A DNA stretch of 61,913 bases from Candidatus Melainabacteria bacterium (GTDB lineage: Bacteria > Cyanobacteriota > Vampirovibrionia > Vampirovibrionales > Vampirovibrionaceae), in assembly GCA_902168245.1 (NCBI GenBank), contig CABHPA010000129.1, positions 1-61,913 on the forward strand, written 5' to 3'. The notes beneath the pieces are model-generated. The model ran no database searches and was not told the origin of the DNA. It worked only from the letters and a program-made list of their open reading frames with translations. The first letter of the stretch is position 1; each line of letters starts with the position of its first letter. Made by a program: the position numbers and the translations under genes. Shown here piece by piece: positions 53,141 to 61,844 of the stretch.

Positions 53141-53798
53141 TCTATTGGAACCTCTTACATGCTTACTTTCAATTTTAAAGCATTAATGGAAACGACCACA
53201 AGCGGTTTGTAAACGAAGGCGGTCATCGAGCATCAGGTTGGCGGGTTGTAAGTGAAAATGCAGGCGTGGCGGACGGTTATTGTTCCGCTGCAAAAGCGGG
53301 TTTTGTTTGTAATATTTTTAATGAATATTTTTATCGGTGGTTGTTTTGTTTTATTATTTTTAAGGCTGGAAATGCCTGATATTGCTCAATTTAACCGGAT
53401 GGTGTGGTTTAAATGATTTTTAAATTTTAAAAACAAATTAAGATATATGAAGACAAAGGACAGCTTGAAGAACTCTGGTATTCTTTGTGATCCGGGAATG
53501 TCAATAGGGGCCGTTAAATTAGTAACATGAGGCACGAAAAGTAATTCACATGCCAAAAAAAACGAAAAGTGGTAAGATAGTGAATCTACGGAAGCAATAG
53601 AACGTTATCCTAACATTTACATCCCGTTACATTCTAGACTCCACTAACACAATCCAGTCTCGATCTTTTTTAATGCTGATGAAGGGTCATTTAAGGGTTT
53701 AAATCGATCGCTGTTAGGAATGGGGCGTACGTCAAGGGTATGCCTGGAAGGAGGTCCGCCATGTAACGGTTATATTTACGGGAGGGAATTGTTTCGAC
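53141..53798. other. 650-bp AT-rich leader region before the HEAT gene
   Basis: Strongly A/T-rich at 53290-53460. Short open frames (for example 53550-53600, MPKKTKSGK) have no ribosome site and are not called. It ends in the start-stop uORF described separately. The length suggests a long 5' leader or multiple promoters. Confidence 0.45.
53748..53766 (+). promoter_or_regulatory. start-stop upstream ORF with perfect Shine-Dalgarno
   Basis: AAGGAGGT (53748-53755), the full anti-16S complement, is followed after 5 nt by ATG TAA (53761-53766). The real ATG of the HEAT gene lies 32 nt later with only a modest GGAGGG site at long spacing. A ribosome would load strongly, start, and stop at once next to the gene. 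Confidence 0.6.
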
Positions 53799-54656
53799 AT
53801 GGCAAGTACTACCGGCACCAAAAAAGAAAAAGCAACCAAAACTTTTGAAGAACTCCTCGATGAGCTGCACAACAGCCCATCTGAGAAAACCCGCTATAAC
53901 GCGGCCCGCATGTTGGGAGAAATGGGCGATTTAGCTGCCGTTGAGCCGCTGATCGAAGTTCTCAAGAATGACAAGAATGGTTCCGTTCGTCTTTACGCCG
54001 CTCGCGCTCTGGGTGAACTTGGCGATGTTTCCGCCACCGTTCCCCTGATCGAATCGCTCCGTGAAGATCGTAACGTGGATGTTCGCGTCCGTGCCGCTCG
54101 CGCCCTGGGTCGACTGGGTGGCGTGGAAGTGGTTCTTCCGTTGGTGGAAGCTCTCAGCGACAGCAACAGCCAGGTCTGTATGACCGCCGCCGACGCTTTG
54201 ATTGAGATTGGCGACATTGCAGTGACGCCGCTCATTGAAAGCCTCTCGCACGAAAAAGTGAACGTTCGTTGCGACGCCACCCGCGCACTGGGTGAGTTGG
54301 GCGACGCCACTGCTGTTGATGCCCTGATCGGCGTCCTCGACGACGAGTGGGTGAACGTCCGCATCTATGCTGTTCAGTCCCTTGGCAAACTGGGCGACAA
54401 AAGAGCGGTGCCTTACCTGATTGACGTTCTGGAAAAAGAATCCGAAAATGACCTGGTTCGTGCTGGCGCTGGCGCGGCCCTGGGGATGCTGAAAGATCCC
54501 AAGGCGCTGCTGCCCCTGCGGAACCTGATTATGAAAGCCGATGAACTCGGCGAAATCGAAGATACGGCGCTGAAAGCCTACAAAATGATTATGGCCGCCA
54601 ACTGGAAAACCGTTCCCGGCGCGAACTACAAAAAAGCCGCGATGGGTCAGAAATAG
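53799..54656 (+). CDS. HEAT-repeat protein (phycobilin-lyase-like repeat family)
   Basis: A 285-residue soluble protein made of about eight HEAT repeats of 31 residues, each with the pattern VRxxAARALGELGDxxAVxPLIExL (for example residues 62-75, VRLYAARALGELGD). A short charged N-terminus (ASTTGTKKEKATKTFEELLDEL) precedes. Such PBS-lyase HEAT proteins are frequent in cyanobacteria and their relatives; without the phycobilisome they serve as binding scaffolds. The DNA repeats are well homogenised. It ends with a strong terminator. Confidence 0.88.
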   Translation: MASTTGTKKEKATKTFEELLDELHNSPSEKTRYNAARMLGEMGDLAAVEPLIEVLKNDKNGSVRLYAARALGELGDVSATVPLIESLREDRNVDVRVRAARALGRLGGVEVVLPLVEALSDSNSQVCMTAADALIEIGDIAVTPLIESLSHEKVNVRCDATRALGELGDATAVDALIGVLDDEWVNVRIYAVQSLGKLGDKRAVPYLIDVLEKESENDLVRAGAGAALGMLKDPKALLPLRNLIMKADELGEIEDTALKAYKMIMAANWKTVPGANYKKAAMGQK

Positions 54657-54701
54657 GCAGGTTATTTTCAACAGGTTTCCCGTATTATCGACCGTAAACT
54701 T

Positions 54702-54737
54702 AAAAAGACCCCGTACAGTAGCGACGGGGTCTTTTTT
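54702..54737. terminator. strong terminator after the HEAT gene
   Basis: AAAAAGACCCCGT and ACGGGGTCTTTTT are perfectly complementary over 13 bp with a 9-nt loop; T tracts on both strands make it bidirectional. Confidence 0.92.
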
Positions 54738-55099
54738 GCAGGTCGAGAATCTGCCATTGGAGAATGGGTGGGGCGTAATAGGCGCAAGCTCAGCCACTGC
54801 ATAGCCTGGGCTATGCAAGGGGCTAAGCAACTTTTTGGAAGGCTTTGTTTTCTTATGAAATGCAAGACAGATTCTTTAAGATACCCATTTTAGGATTGGC
54901 GTACCAGTATTTTGACCCACTTTGTGTGGGGATACAGGCAAAGCGCGCGCAGGATCTGGCTCTTTCCTATTCTGCTATCAGGCGATATTGTTTTTTTGAT
55001 TGAAGAAAGAAGAGTTGCCCAGCGCCCGTAGAGGTTTGGGCGCCCCGGAAGATAGCTCGCGTCCATCGTATTCTAATTAGTGGAAGGACTTTGACTGAT
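54738..55099. other. intergenic with a 20-bp palindrome and leader hairpins
   Basis: TGCATAGCC-TG-GGCTATGCA at 54798-54817 has 9-bp arms. CCCAC/GTGGG near 54917-54931 and GCGCCC (55022-55027)/GGGCGC (55038-55043) are further hairpins ahead of the next gene. No gene. Confidence 0.5.
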
Positions 55100-56533
55100 A
55101 TGTTTCCGGCGTTTACCGGCAGTTTGTCTGCCGAACCCTCCAAGATGGAACACTCAAAACGCAGACGATCCACCACACCTGTGCCGGAATCGCAAAAGCA
55201 GGCGACTCTGCCTGGTAAACGGATGTCGGTGGATTCCGGCCCGTTGCCCGATCGGGACTCCGTATTTTTAACGCGCGATTTGGTGAAGATACCCAGAGCG
55301 GTTGAATCCAGTCCCGTGGAGCGGTTGCGCGTGGCGCTTCAGTCGGCCCTGTCTCAAACCACGTACGGCAAGGATCTTGACGCCTTGCTGTCGCCTGAAA
55401 GGCAATTCCAGGCCATCTCCCAGGACAATGGGGATGTGGTATTCCTCAATTATTCTGAAACGCCCCGTGCCGAGCCGCCGTTTAAAGGGGTTTGCAACGA
55501 TCTGTCCTATTCCTTCGGCCAGTTCCTGAAAAAAATGCTGGGACAACAGAACGAAGTGCGGGTTGCCAAGGGAACGTGCAAGGCTTATTTTCCGCAAGGT
55601 ATCCATTACTTCCTGCTGGCATGGCCCAAGGCCAAACATCAGGAGATTATGCAAAAAATGGAAACGCAGCCGGATTTTCCTGAAGATTGTTTGATGGTGG
55701 ATCCGTCGTTTAAAAACTTTTGCTCCGGCAAACACAAGGGGTTGCGAGACAATTATCAGGTGCAAAACGTTCAAGAACTGGCGGCGTATCATCCCGATCG
55801 GCTGGATAACCGGTATCCGGCGAATGGGTGGGCCATCCCAATCGGTTTTTTGCGCAATATAGCCCCTGAAATGACCGATGAGCTGGTCAGGGACTACGGA
55901 CGTGAGGCGTTGCTATACCTTCAGTTTAACCCGCCCCTTGAGCCTGGCGGAACCGCTGTCATTCAGCCGGTTTTCAAGCGGGGGCCGCAATCCGAGGAGA
56001 TGGAGGACGCAAGCGCGTTGCTGAGAAAATTGCCCGCAGACAACCGTTTCAGGCAGTTTTATGACAAAGTGCTGTTGGATATTGTCCTATCCCATAAGCC
56101 AATGATCTTGCCGATGGATCTGCCTCCTGGCTTTTTTGATTTTCTCAATGCGGATGCCGAACCGCCTAGCCTGGTGGACGATTGCCCCATGCCAGACGCG
56201 GGGTCGCTTGGCGAGGATTGTAATCCTTATGATCTGAACCCGTTTATGGAGAGCGGCTGTATTAATCCGGCCCTGCTGCAGAATCCGTCCCTGCGCCAGG
56301 AGCCTGTTATCGTCAATCCACCGGACGGGAATCCTTCGGAGCCTTTCCCCTGGTTAAACGATACCCTGATGGCCGATACTACCGCCCATATTACTAAAGA
56401 AGAACCCATGTTGACGAGTGAGGAAATCTCCCGGCTGAGCGAGGGGGAGCGCAAGCGTTATTTTCATGACAAGCCGCTGGCCGAGGCTGTGTATGCCTTT
56501 TGGCAGTATGACACCCACCATCAACAAAAATAA
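55100..56533 (+). CDS. unknown protein with papain/transglutaminase-like Cys-His-Asp pattern
   Basis: A 477-residue protein without signal peptide. ATG 55100 (TTG 55091 possible) follows GGAAGGAC. The N-terminal 70 residues are basic and disordered (EHSKRRRSTTPVPES). Residues 128-205 contain GVCNDLSYSFGQFLKK (Cys132), GIHYFLLAWPK (His169) and LMVDPSF (Asp201): order and spacing fit the catalytic triad of papain-fold/transglutaminase-like or arylamine N-acetyltransferase-like enzymes. The C-terminal 200 residues are Pro/Asp-rich with no known domain. It could be a peptidase, acyltransferase or effector. Monocistronic with a structured leader. The family assignment is inference only. Confidence 0.6.
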   Translation: MFPAFTGSLSAEPSKMEHSKRRRSTTPVPESQKQATLPGKRMSVDSGPLPDRDSVFLTRDLVKIPRAVESSPVERLRVALQSALSQTTYGKDLDALLSPERQFQAISQDNGDVVFLNYSETPRAEPPFKGVCNDLSYSFGQFLKKMLGQQNEVRVAKGTCKAYFPQGIHYFLLAWPKAKHQEIMQKMETQPDFPEDCLMVDPSFKNFCSGKHKGLRDNYQVQNVQELAAYHPDRLDNRYPANGWAIPIGFLRNIAPEMTDELVRDYGREALLYLQFNPPLEPGGTAVIQPVFKRGPQSEEMEDASALLRKLPADNRFRQFYDKVLLDIVLSHKPMILPMDLPPGFFDFLNADAEPPSLVDDCPMPDAGSLGEDCNPYDLNPFMESGCINPALLQNPSLRQEPVIVNPPDGNPSEPFPWLNDTLMADTTAHITKEEPMLTSEEISRLSEGERKRYFHDKPLAEAVYAFWQYDTHHQQK

Positions 56534-56601
56534 AGACGGGTGTTTAGGGCGATTGAAAATCGATCTTTCTAAAACCAAACTAAAACCAAAATCAAAAACC
56601 T

Positions 56602-56640
56602 AAAAAACGGCATTCCTTTTAAATGGAAATGCCGTTTTTT
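56602..56640. terminator. bidirectional terminator between convergent genes
   Basis: AAAAAACGGCATT and AATGCCGTTTTTT pair with a slight mismatch near the loop. It serves the plus-strand unknown gene and the minus-strand sugar transferase gene. Confidence 0.85.
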
Positions 56641-56668
56641 GAAATCAAATTTGTAGGCGGGCAACCCC

Positions 56669-57439
56669 TTAATAGGCGCCACGGCTTGCCAGCACGGCGG
56701 GCAATGTTTTCAGCAGGATTTGCAGATCCGATATCAGGCTCCAGCCCAGCACATAATCCATTTCCAGTTTGCAGAGCTGATCGAACTTCAGGTTGGAGCG
56801 CCCGCTAACCTGCCACTGGCCGGTAATGCCCGGATACACCTGGAAACGCAGGGTATACGGATCCTTAAACAGTTCGCTCTCATCCGGCGGCAGGGGGCGC
56901 GGGCCAACCAGGCTCATTTCGCCTTTAACCACGTTGAATAACTGGGGCAATTCATCCAGGCTCAGCGCGCGCAGGAATTTGCCGAACTCGGTGACGCGCG
57001 GGTCGTTTTCCATTTTGAACAGCCCGCCTTCCAGCTTGGCTTGCTTGCGCAGGGCGTCCCGCCGGGCATCAGCGTCGGTGGTCATGGTGCGGAATTTATA
57101 CATGCCGAACGGCTGGTAATTTTTGCCGATGCGCTGGCTGGTATACAAAATGGGGCCGGGAGAGGTCAGCTTGACCAGCAAGGCGATTAGGAGCAGCAGC
57201 GGGGAGATGGCTAGCAGGCCCAGGCAGGCGGCAATGATGTCAAATGCGCGTTTGGCCCCCTGCTGAAGCCGGTACAGTATTTGGCGAGAGCGGTTTAAAA
57301 AGGCCAACTCCAGGCGAAACACACCATCATCCGCCCGGTTTGCATGGCGATTCGTTTCCGGCTGCGCTTTCCCTTCGGGGAAGGCGGACAGGACGGGTAA
57401 TTGCAGATGGGGCATCGGTGCAAGGTGGGAAGTGGTCAT
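56669..57439 (-). CDS. polyprenyl-phosphate sugar-1-phosphate transferase
   Basis: A 256-residue bacterial sugar transferase (WbaP/WcaJ/ExoY catalytic domain) that starts exopolysaccharide or glycan synthesis on undecaprenyl phosphate. Residues 62-90 form the re-entrant membrane helix (RAFDIIAACLGLLAISPLLL). Catalytic motifs are KFRTMTTDAD, RALSLDELPQLFNVVKGEMS and VGPRPLPPDE, then PGITGQWQVSGRS. The five-helix N-terminal part of WbaP is absent, so it is the short form. No glycosyltransferase cluster surrounds it; the GH8 gene next door, transcribed the other way, fits a polysaccharide locus. Confidence 0.92.
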   Translation of the reverse strand: MTTSHLAPMPHLQLPVLSAFPEGKAQPETNRHANRADDGVFRLELAFLNRSRQILYRLQQGAKRAFDIIAACLGLLAISPLLLLIALLVKLTSPGPILYTSQRIGKNYQPFGMYKFRTMTTDADARRDALRKQAKLEGGLFKMENDPRVTEFGKFLRALSLDELPQLFNVVKGEMSLVGPRPLPPDESELFKDPYTLRFQVYPGITGQWQVSGRSNLKFDQLCKLEMDYVLGWSLISDLQILLKTLPAVLASRGAY

Positions 57440-57677
57440 GCGTTTGGGCGATCCATTGTTCTTGTGTTTCGCTTGTGTATAAATATATGAAAATAAATTT
57501 AATGTCTAGTTAAAAATGTTTGCTGTCCTTGGTCGCCTCTTGTAAAATCGACTGAGCTGCAATCAGCCCATTGGACAGGCCTCCCTGATTCAGCAAGCCG
57601 GAAAACACTTTCAGGTACTATATGCAAGCGGATCTGTATCCTTACAAGCTTTGAAAAGCCTGAATTTTCGACCCATC

Positions 57678-58910
57678 ATGAACCGAAAGCGCCTTATATA
57701 TTTTTTATTTTGCCTGTTGATAGCGATACCGGCTTCCTTGTCGTGTTTCCAAGGTGGCAACTGGCTGGAAAAAGGCGCGCTGGCCTCACAAGCGGCGGCC
57801 CCTGAACAGGGGGGATGGAATTTGAACGCCCCTCTGAAGGAAGGCTGGGAATTTTACAAAGGCCGCTTTCTGGTGGACGGCAGTCATGTGGTTTCCAACA
57901 CATACGGCGGCACCATTAGCGAAGGGCAATCCTATGCGCTGCAAAAAGCGGTGTGGATGAATGATCCGGCCACGTTCAAAAAAGTGTGGGACTGGACGAA
58001 GGTCAACCTGAAACGCCCGCATGATGCCCTGTTGGGCTGGCGTTGGGGCGACGGCCAGTTTGGCGCCGCCAAGGGCTTAATGGAATCGGAGAACGCCACC
58101 GACGCCGACCAGGACATTGCTTATGCCCTGCTGTTGGCTGGGGAGAAATGGAAAAATCCCCGGTACACCCAGGATGGCTTGGCGATTGTAAAGGATCTCT
58201 GGCGGATTAATGTGCAAGCGCTGGACGGCAAGTATTATCTTACTCCCGGCACCTGGGGAGGCTTTAAGCAGGATTACCTGACCCTCGATCCTTCCTATTT
58301 CGCGCCGTATGTGTACCGCCACTTCGCCCGGTACGATAAAGCCCATGCTGCAGGCTGGATTGCTCTGGCCGATCAAACCTACGACACCCTGGAAGCCTGC
58401 ACCAACCTGACCCAGCCCAAGTTGCCGCCCAACTGGTGCGCGGTGAAGTGGCGGGATGATCATCAGGGTTCCCGCATTGTGTTCTCCGATCGCCAGGGGG
58501 AAGGCGCTCGCGATTTCAGCTACGACGCCTTCCGGGTGTACTGGCGCATGGCCATGGATGCCCACCTCAGCCCCTCGCCGGGACGGGAGCGGGCCATCAG
58601 TTACCTTCAGCGGCATGCGTACTTATTGGATTACTGGCGGCAAAAACATTGGCTGCCGGAAGGATTTACGTCCACCGGGCTGCCCCGGGGAAAGGCCACT
58701 TCCGGTTTCGCCATGGGGTCGGTCATGGTAATCAACCATTTTAAACGTCTGGATACTCCTGGTAACAAAGGCGCCATGACGGATGGGACGCTCTACCGGC
58801 AATTGCTAGGGCCACATTATCATTCGGAAGGCTACTGGTTTAACGATTACAACGATTACCTGCACAGCGTCATCTGGCTGCATTTGTACGCAATTAGCCT
58901 GCGCGGCTGA
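57678..58910 (+). CDS. GH8 endoglucanase (BcsZ-like)
   Basis: A 410-residue glycoside hydrolase of family 8, cutting beta-1,4 glucan. ATG 57678 is chosen; TTG 57651 is possible; neither has a good ribosome site. Residues 5-25 are a signal or lipoprotein-like segment (LLIAIPASLSC). The catalytic acid Glu82 lies in TISEGQSYAL; NATDADQDIAYALL and the aromatic stretch YLTLDPSYFAPYVYRHF are family features. In cellulose-producing bacteria such enzymes trim nascent cellulose. Here it stands near a sugar transferase gene, so it may process an exopolysaccharide or attack external glucan. Confidence 0.9.
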   Translation: MNRKRLIYFLFCLLIAIPASLSCFQGGNWLEKGALASQAAAPEQGGWNLNAPLKEGWEFYKGRFLVDGSHVVSNTYGGTISEGQSYALQKAVWMNDPATFKKVWDWTKVNLKRPHDALLGWRWGDGQFGAAKGLMESENATDADQDIAYALLLAGEKWKNPRYTQDGLAIVKDLWRINVQALDGKYYLTPGTWGGFKQDYLTLDPSYFAPYVYRHFARYDKAHAAGWIALADQTYDTLEACTNLTQPKLPPNWCAVKWRDDHQGSRIVFSDRQGEGARDFSYDAFRVYWRMAMDAHLSPSPGRERAISYLQRHAYLLDYWRQKHWLPEGFTSTGLPRGKATSGFAMGSVMVINHFKRLDTPGNKGAMTDGTLYRQLLGPHYHSEGYWFNDYNDYLHSVIWLHLYAISLRG

Positions 58911-58978
58911 TTGGTGTTGCGGAAGGGTTCTGTAGTAGAATCACACTACTGTTATTTGGTGGTAAAGGCTGTTTTGGA

Positions 58979-60574
58979 ATGAGTAAAAGCGTTTTTCATC
59001 GCCTGGCCCTGAGCGTGGCGTGTGCGGGTTTGTTGTCCGGTTGGGGTGGGGCTGCGAGCGCCCAGGATGCGGTGACGCGCCAGCCGGTGCATGTAACCTT
59101 GTTGCAAGTCAACGATGTGTACCAGATTGCCCCGGTAGACAAGGGGCAGGCCGGTGGACTGGCCCGCGTGGCGACCCTGCGCCAGCAAATCCGGGCCGAG
59201 AACCCGCATACCTTTCTGGTGCTGGCCGGGGATACGTTATCGCCTTCCATTGCCTCCAGCCTGTTCCAGGGGCAGCAAATGGTGGCGGTGTGGAACCAGG
59301 CCGGGCTGGATATCGCCACACTGGGCAACCACGAGTTTGATTTCGGCGATGATGTGCTGTTGCAACGTCTGAAGGAATCGCGCTTCGCCTGGGTCGTCGC
59401 CAACGTGGGCGATAGAGCCACCGGCAAGCCTTTCGGCGATTTGCCGCCTTATATCATTAAAGAGGTGGAGGGGGTCAAAATCGGCTTTTTCGGCCTGTTA
59501 ACGCCGGATACCGAACATGCTTCCCATCCGGGGGCGAACGTGGTGTTTCAGGATCCCATCTACACCGCTTGCGAAACCGTGAACAAAATGCGCCGCGATG
59601 GCGTGGATATTATTGTGGCTGTAACGCATTTGCCCATGGGCGAGGATAAGCGGCTGGCGCGCAGCCTGAACCATTCCGTGGCGCTGGTGATGGGCGGACA
59701 TGAGCATACCTTGTTGGAATCCGCCGCCGCAGGCACCCCCATCTTTAAAATGGGTTCCGATGCCCGCAATCTGGGGCGGATCGATCTGTTCATCGATCCC
59801 GACACGCATCAACTGGATAGCATGGACTGGCAGGTGATTCCGGTGGATGCCAAGGTGCCGGAAGACCCGACCGTGGCGGCCACGGTAAAAACCTACGAAG
59901 ACCAGATTAACGCCAAGCTTGGACAGGTCATCGGCAGTACCGGCGTGGCGCTGGATGCCCTGCAAAAGACCAACCGCAGCCAGGAAACCAACCTGGGTGA
60001 CTTTGTGGCCGATGTGTACCGCTCTAAAATGGGCGCGGATGTGGGATTGATTAATGGCGGCTCTATCCGCTCCAACGCCACATTCGATGCTGGTCCGCTT
60101 ACCCGGCGGGATGTGCTGACCTTTTTGCCCTTCGGCAACCAGGTGGTCAAGGTGTCCGTGACCGGAGCCACCCTTAAAAAGGCTCTGGAAAACGGGGTCA
60201 GCCGCCTGGGTGATGAGGAGGCGGGGCGTTTTCCGCAGGTTTCCGGCTTGCAGTTTACTTATGATGGCCTGAAACCTGCTGGCAGCCGTGTTCTTCGCGT
60301 AAGCGTCGGCGGCAAGCCACTGGTGGATTCCAAAACCTACACCCTGGCCACCATCGCCTACCTGATTGGCGGAGGCGATGACTACCTGATGCTGAAAGAC
60401 GCCAAGGTGCTGGTGAATCCTGAAGAAGCGCCACTGGACAGCGATTTGGTACAAGCGGCCATTGTACAGGCCAAAACCATTGCCCCCAAGGTGGATAGCC
60501 GGATTGTGCGTCAGGATAACGCCAAGCCAACCGCAGCGCCGACCGCGTCCAAGCCGCCGAAAAAAGCCAAATAA
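58979..60574 (+). CDS. secreted 5'-nucleotidase/metallophosphatase
   Basis: A 531-residue periplasmic enzyme. Signal peptide 1-28 (ASA-QD). The calcineurin-like domain has LLQVNDVYQI (the usual NDFHG His is replaced), VLAGDTLSPS, LGNHEFDFG, VTHLPMGED and MGGHEHT. The C-terminal 5'-nucleotidase domain has LGDFVADVYRSKMGADVGLINGGSIR and the aromatic nucleobase clamp region. It hydrolyses nucleotides or related phosphates, releasing nucleoside and phosphate. The first motif's variant (NDVYQI) marks a sub-family. Its stop codon abuts the next gene's stop with no spacer. Confidence 0.92.
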   Translation: MSKSVFHRLALSVACAGLLSGWGGAASAQDAVTRQPVHVTLLQVNDVYQIAPVDKGQAGGLARVATLRQQIRAENPHTFLVLAGDTLSPSIASSLFQGQQMVAVWNQAGLDIATLGNHEFDFGDDVLLQRLKESRFAWVVANVGDRATGKPFGDLPPYIIKEVEGVKIGFFGLLTPDTEHASHPGANVVFQDPIYTACETVNKMRRDGVDIIVAVTHLPMGEDKRLARSLNHSVALVMGGHEHTLLESAAAGTPIFKMGSDARNLGRIDLFIDPDTHQLDSMDWQVIPVDAKVPEDPTVAATVKTYEDQINAKLGQVIGSTGVALDALQKTNRSQETNLGDFVADVYRSKMGADVGLINGGSIRSNATFDAGPLTRRDVLTFLPFGNQVVKVSVTGATLKKALENGVSRLGDEEAGRFPQVSGLQFTYDGLKPAGSRVLRVSVGGKPLVDSKTYTLATIAYLIGGGDDYLMLKDAKVLVNPEEAPLDSDLVQAAIVQAKTIAPKVDSRIVRQDNAKPTAAPTASKPPKKAK

Positions 60575-61180
60575 TCAGCGGAATTGCAGCGATTTCACCC
60601 GCGAATTGATCTCTTCCGGCGAGGCGGGCGGCCCCTGGCCGGGACGAACGGGCAGAATCAGCGCTTCCAACTTGGTGTTTCTGGGCAGCGCAAACCTGCG
60701 TCCGCTGAGCGAGGCCATGCAATACGGATCAAAGCTCATGGCTTCAATCAACCCGTTTTTGTGAAACTTGATGGGCGTTCCCAGCGGGCAACGGATGCCG
60801 CCGCTCTGGCCCAGGTAGGCCCGCGCCGACAGATACCACGCGTACCAGTCCACATAATCCTTTTCGGATTCCATGGCCTGTTGCAGGGTTTGCACTTTGC
60901 CGGTCAGCACCAGGGTTTTGGAGGGGGCGGGGCCGCTGTCGTTTACCGGAATAGTTCCCTGCTGGGACACCTGGCCTTCCAGCGGGGGGAGCGCGTTGGT
61001 ATTCACCAGCGGCTTTACCAGCGCATCGGTATCCAATTCCGGTTCGGGCTGGGCGTGGGCGGCTAGGCTCGGTAATGGGGCCAGTACGCCCAGCAACAGG
61101 TTAAATGCCATGGCGCAGGCCAACAGCCTGCCGGGTGCGGCGCGTTGAACGGATGGGTTACCGGTTGAGCTGCGTTTCAT
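60575..61180 (-). CDS. exported hypothetical protein
   Basis: A 201-residue protein. ATG 61180 (MKRSSTGNPSVQ) with AGGGAAAA upstream. An uncleaved or cleaved signal segment lies at about 22-41 (LLACAMAFNLLLGVLAPLPSLAA). The mature part is proline-rich at first, then a domain with DYVDWYAWYLSARAYLG, a pair of Cys (GIRCPLGTP and DPYCMAS) and TKLEALILPVR. The first half of that domain looks helical. No known family. Convergent with the nucleotidase gene, stop codons adjacent. Confidence 0.6.
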   Translation of the reverse strand: MKRSSTGNPSVQRAAPGRLLACAMAFNLLLGVLAPLPSLAAHAQPEPELDTDALVKPLVNTNALPPLEGQVSQQGTIPVNDSGPAPSKTLVLTGKVQTLQQAMESEKDYVDWYAWYLSARAYLGQSGGIRCPLGTPIKFHKNGLIEAMSFDPYCMASLSGRRFALPRNTKLEALILPVRPGQGPPASPEEINSRVKSLQFR

Positions 61181-61531
61181 ATCGGGCGATTTTCCCTGGC
61201 GGTTTCCTGTTTCATCATACCAGCGCATGCGTTGACGGCGATCCTGCAAATATAGGACGTGGGATATACGCCACATGGTTGATGGAATCGTTATGTATTA
61301 ATTATATATTAAAAATATCCAATAGGCTGTCTTCCTCAACTACTCAACAAATGCTCATTCATAACGCCTCTTACCTTTCTGGTAAGGGGCTTTATTTTTT
61401 TGAGGAGGCAATACAAAACAAGATGAGGCCATCGGGTTCTCGATAATCGAAACTTTACATTCTTTACAAACTATTCACCCTTTGCGATGTGAACCGAAAA
61501 CCTTTATAGATAGCCTTCAGGAGTGTGGTTT
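61181..61531. other. intergenic with an orphan terminator
   Basis: AT-rich (61290-61320, TATATATTAAAAATAT). It contains the plus-strand terminator listed next, with no coding gene before it. That fits a small RNA or an attenuated leader for the last gene. Confidence 0.4.
61366..61401 (+). terminator. rho-independent terminator without an obvious gene
   Basis: GCCTCTTACC (61366-61375) pairs with GGTAAGGGGC (61381-61390), one mismatch, then TTTATTTTTTT. Confidence 0.7.
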
Positions 61532-61844
61532 ATGGAAATACGGCAATCGAACGCCTCAACGGGGCAGTTTAACACCTGGACAGCACCAACGAAAACACCG
61601 ACGGAGAGCCAAGCCAAAACTTCGACCAGCAAGACTGAAAATACGTCCGCTTACGCCAATACAAGCGCTATTCAATCCCTGAACCTGGTTTCAGCGCAAG
61701 CCCCAAAAGTAGATCTGGCTGCACTATGGAACAATCTGCTCAATTCAGCGGATTCCGCCACTGAAAAACCTTTAATGGCGACCACAATCAGCCATATTCA
61801 AGGCATTAAAGCCTACAATCAAGCGGTGGCCAGCGCGCCAGCAC
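61532..61844 (+). CDS. partial gene, unknown product, cut by the contig end
   Basis: ATG 61532 follows AGGAG by 8 nt. The frame is open to the end of the biological sequence: about 104 residues, starting MEIRQSNASTGQFNTW. It is Thr/Ser/Ala/Asn/Gln-rich and lacks a signal peptide; VDLAALWNNLLNSADS looks helical. It continues in frame into adapter sequence, which must not be read as protein. No family seen. Confidence 0.55.

Noticed and set aside
59498-60454. 318-codon minus-strand frame
   Set aside because: Antisense to the 5'-nucleotidase gene; no ribosome site or domain.
61482-61682. 66-codon frame overlapping the last gene
   Set aside because: The partial gene starting at 61532 has a good AGGAG site and is open to the contig end; this frame is its shadow.
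1-61844. tRNA, rRNA, CRISPR array, intact transposase or prophage
   Set aside because: I looked for T-loop-like motifs, repeat-spacer arrays and transposase signatures and found none; the single tyrosine recombinase looks like a housekeeping Xer.
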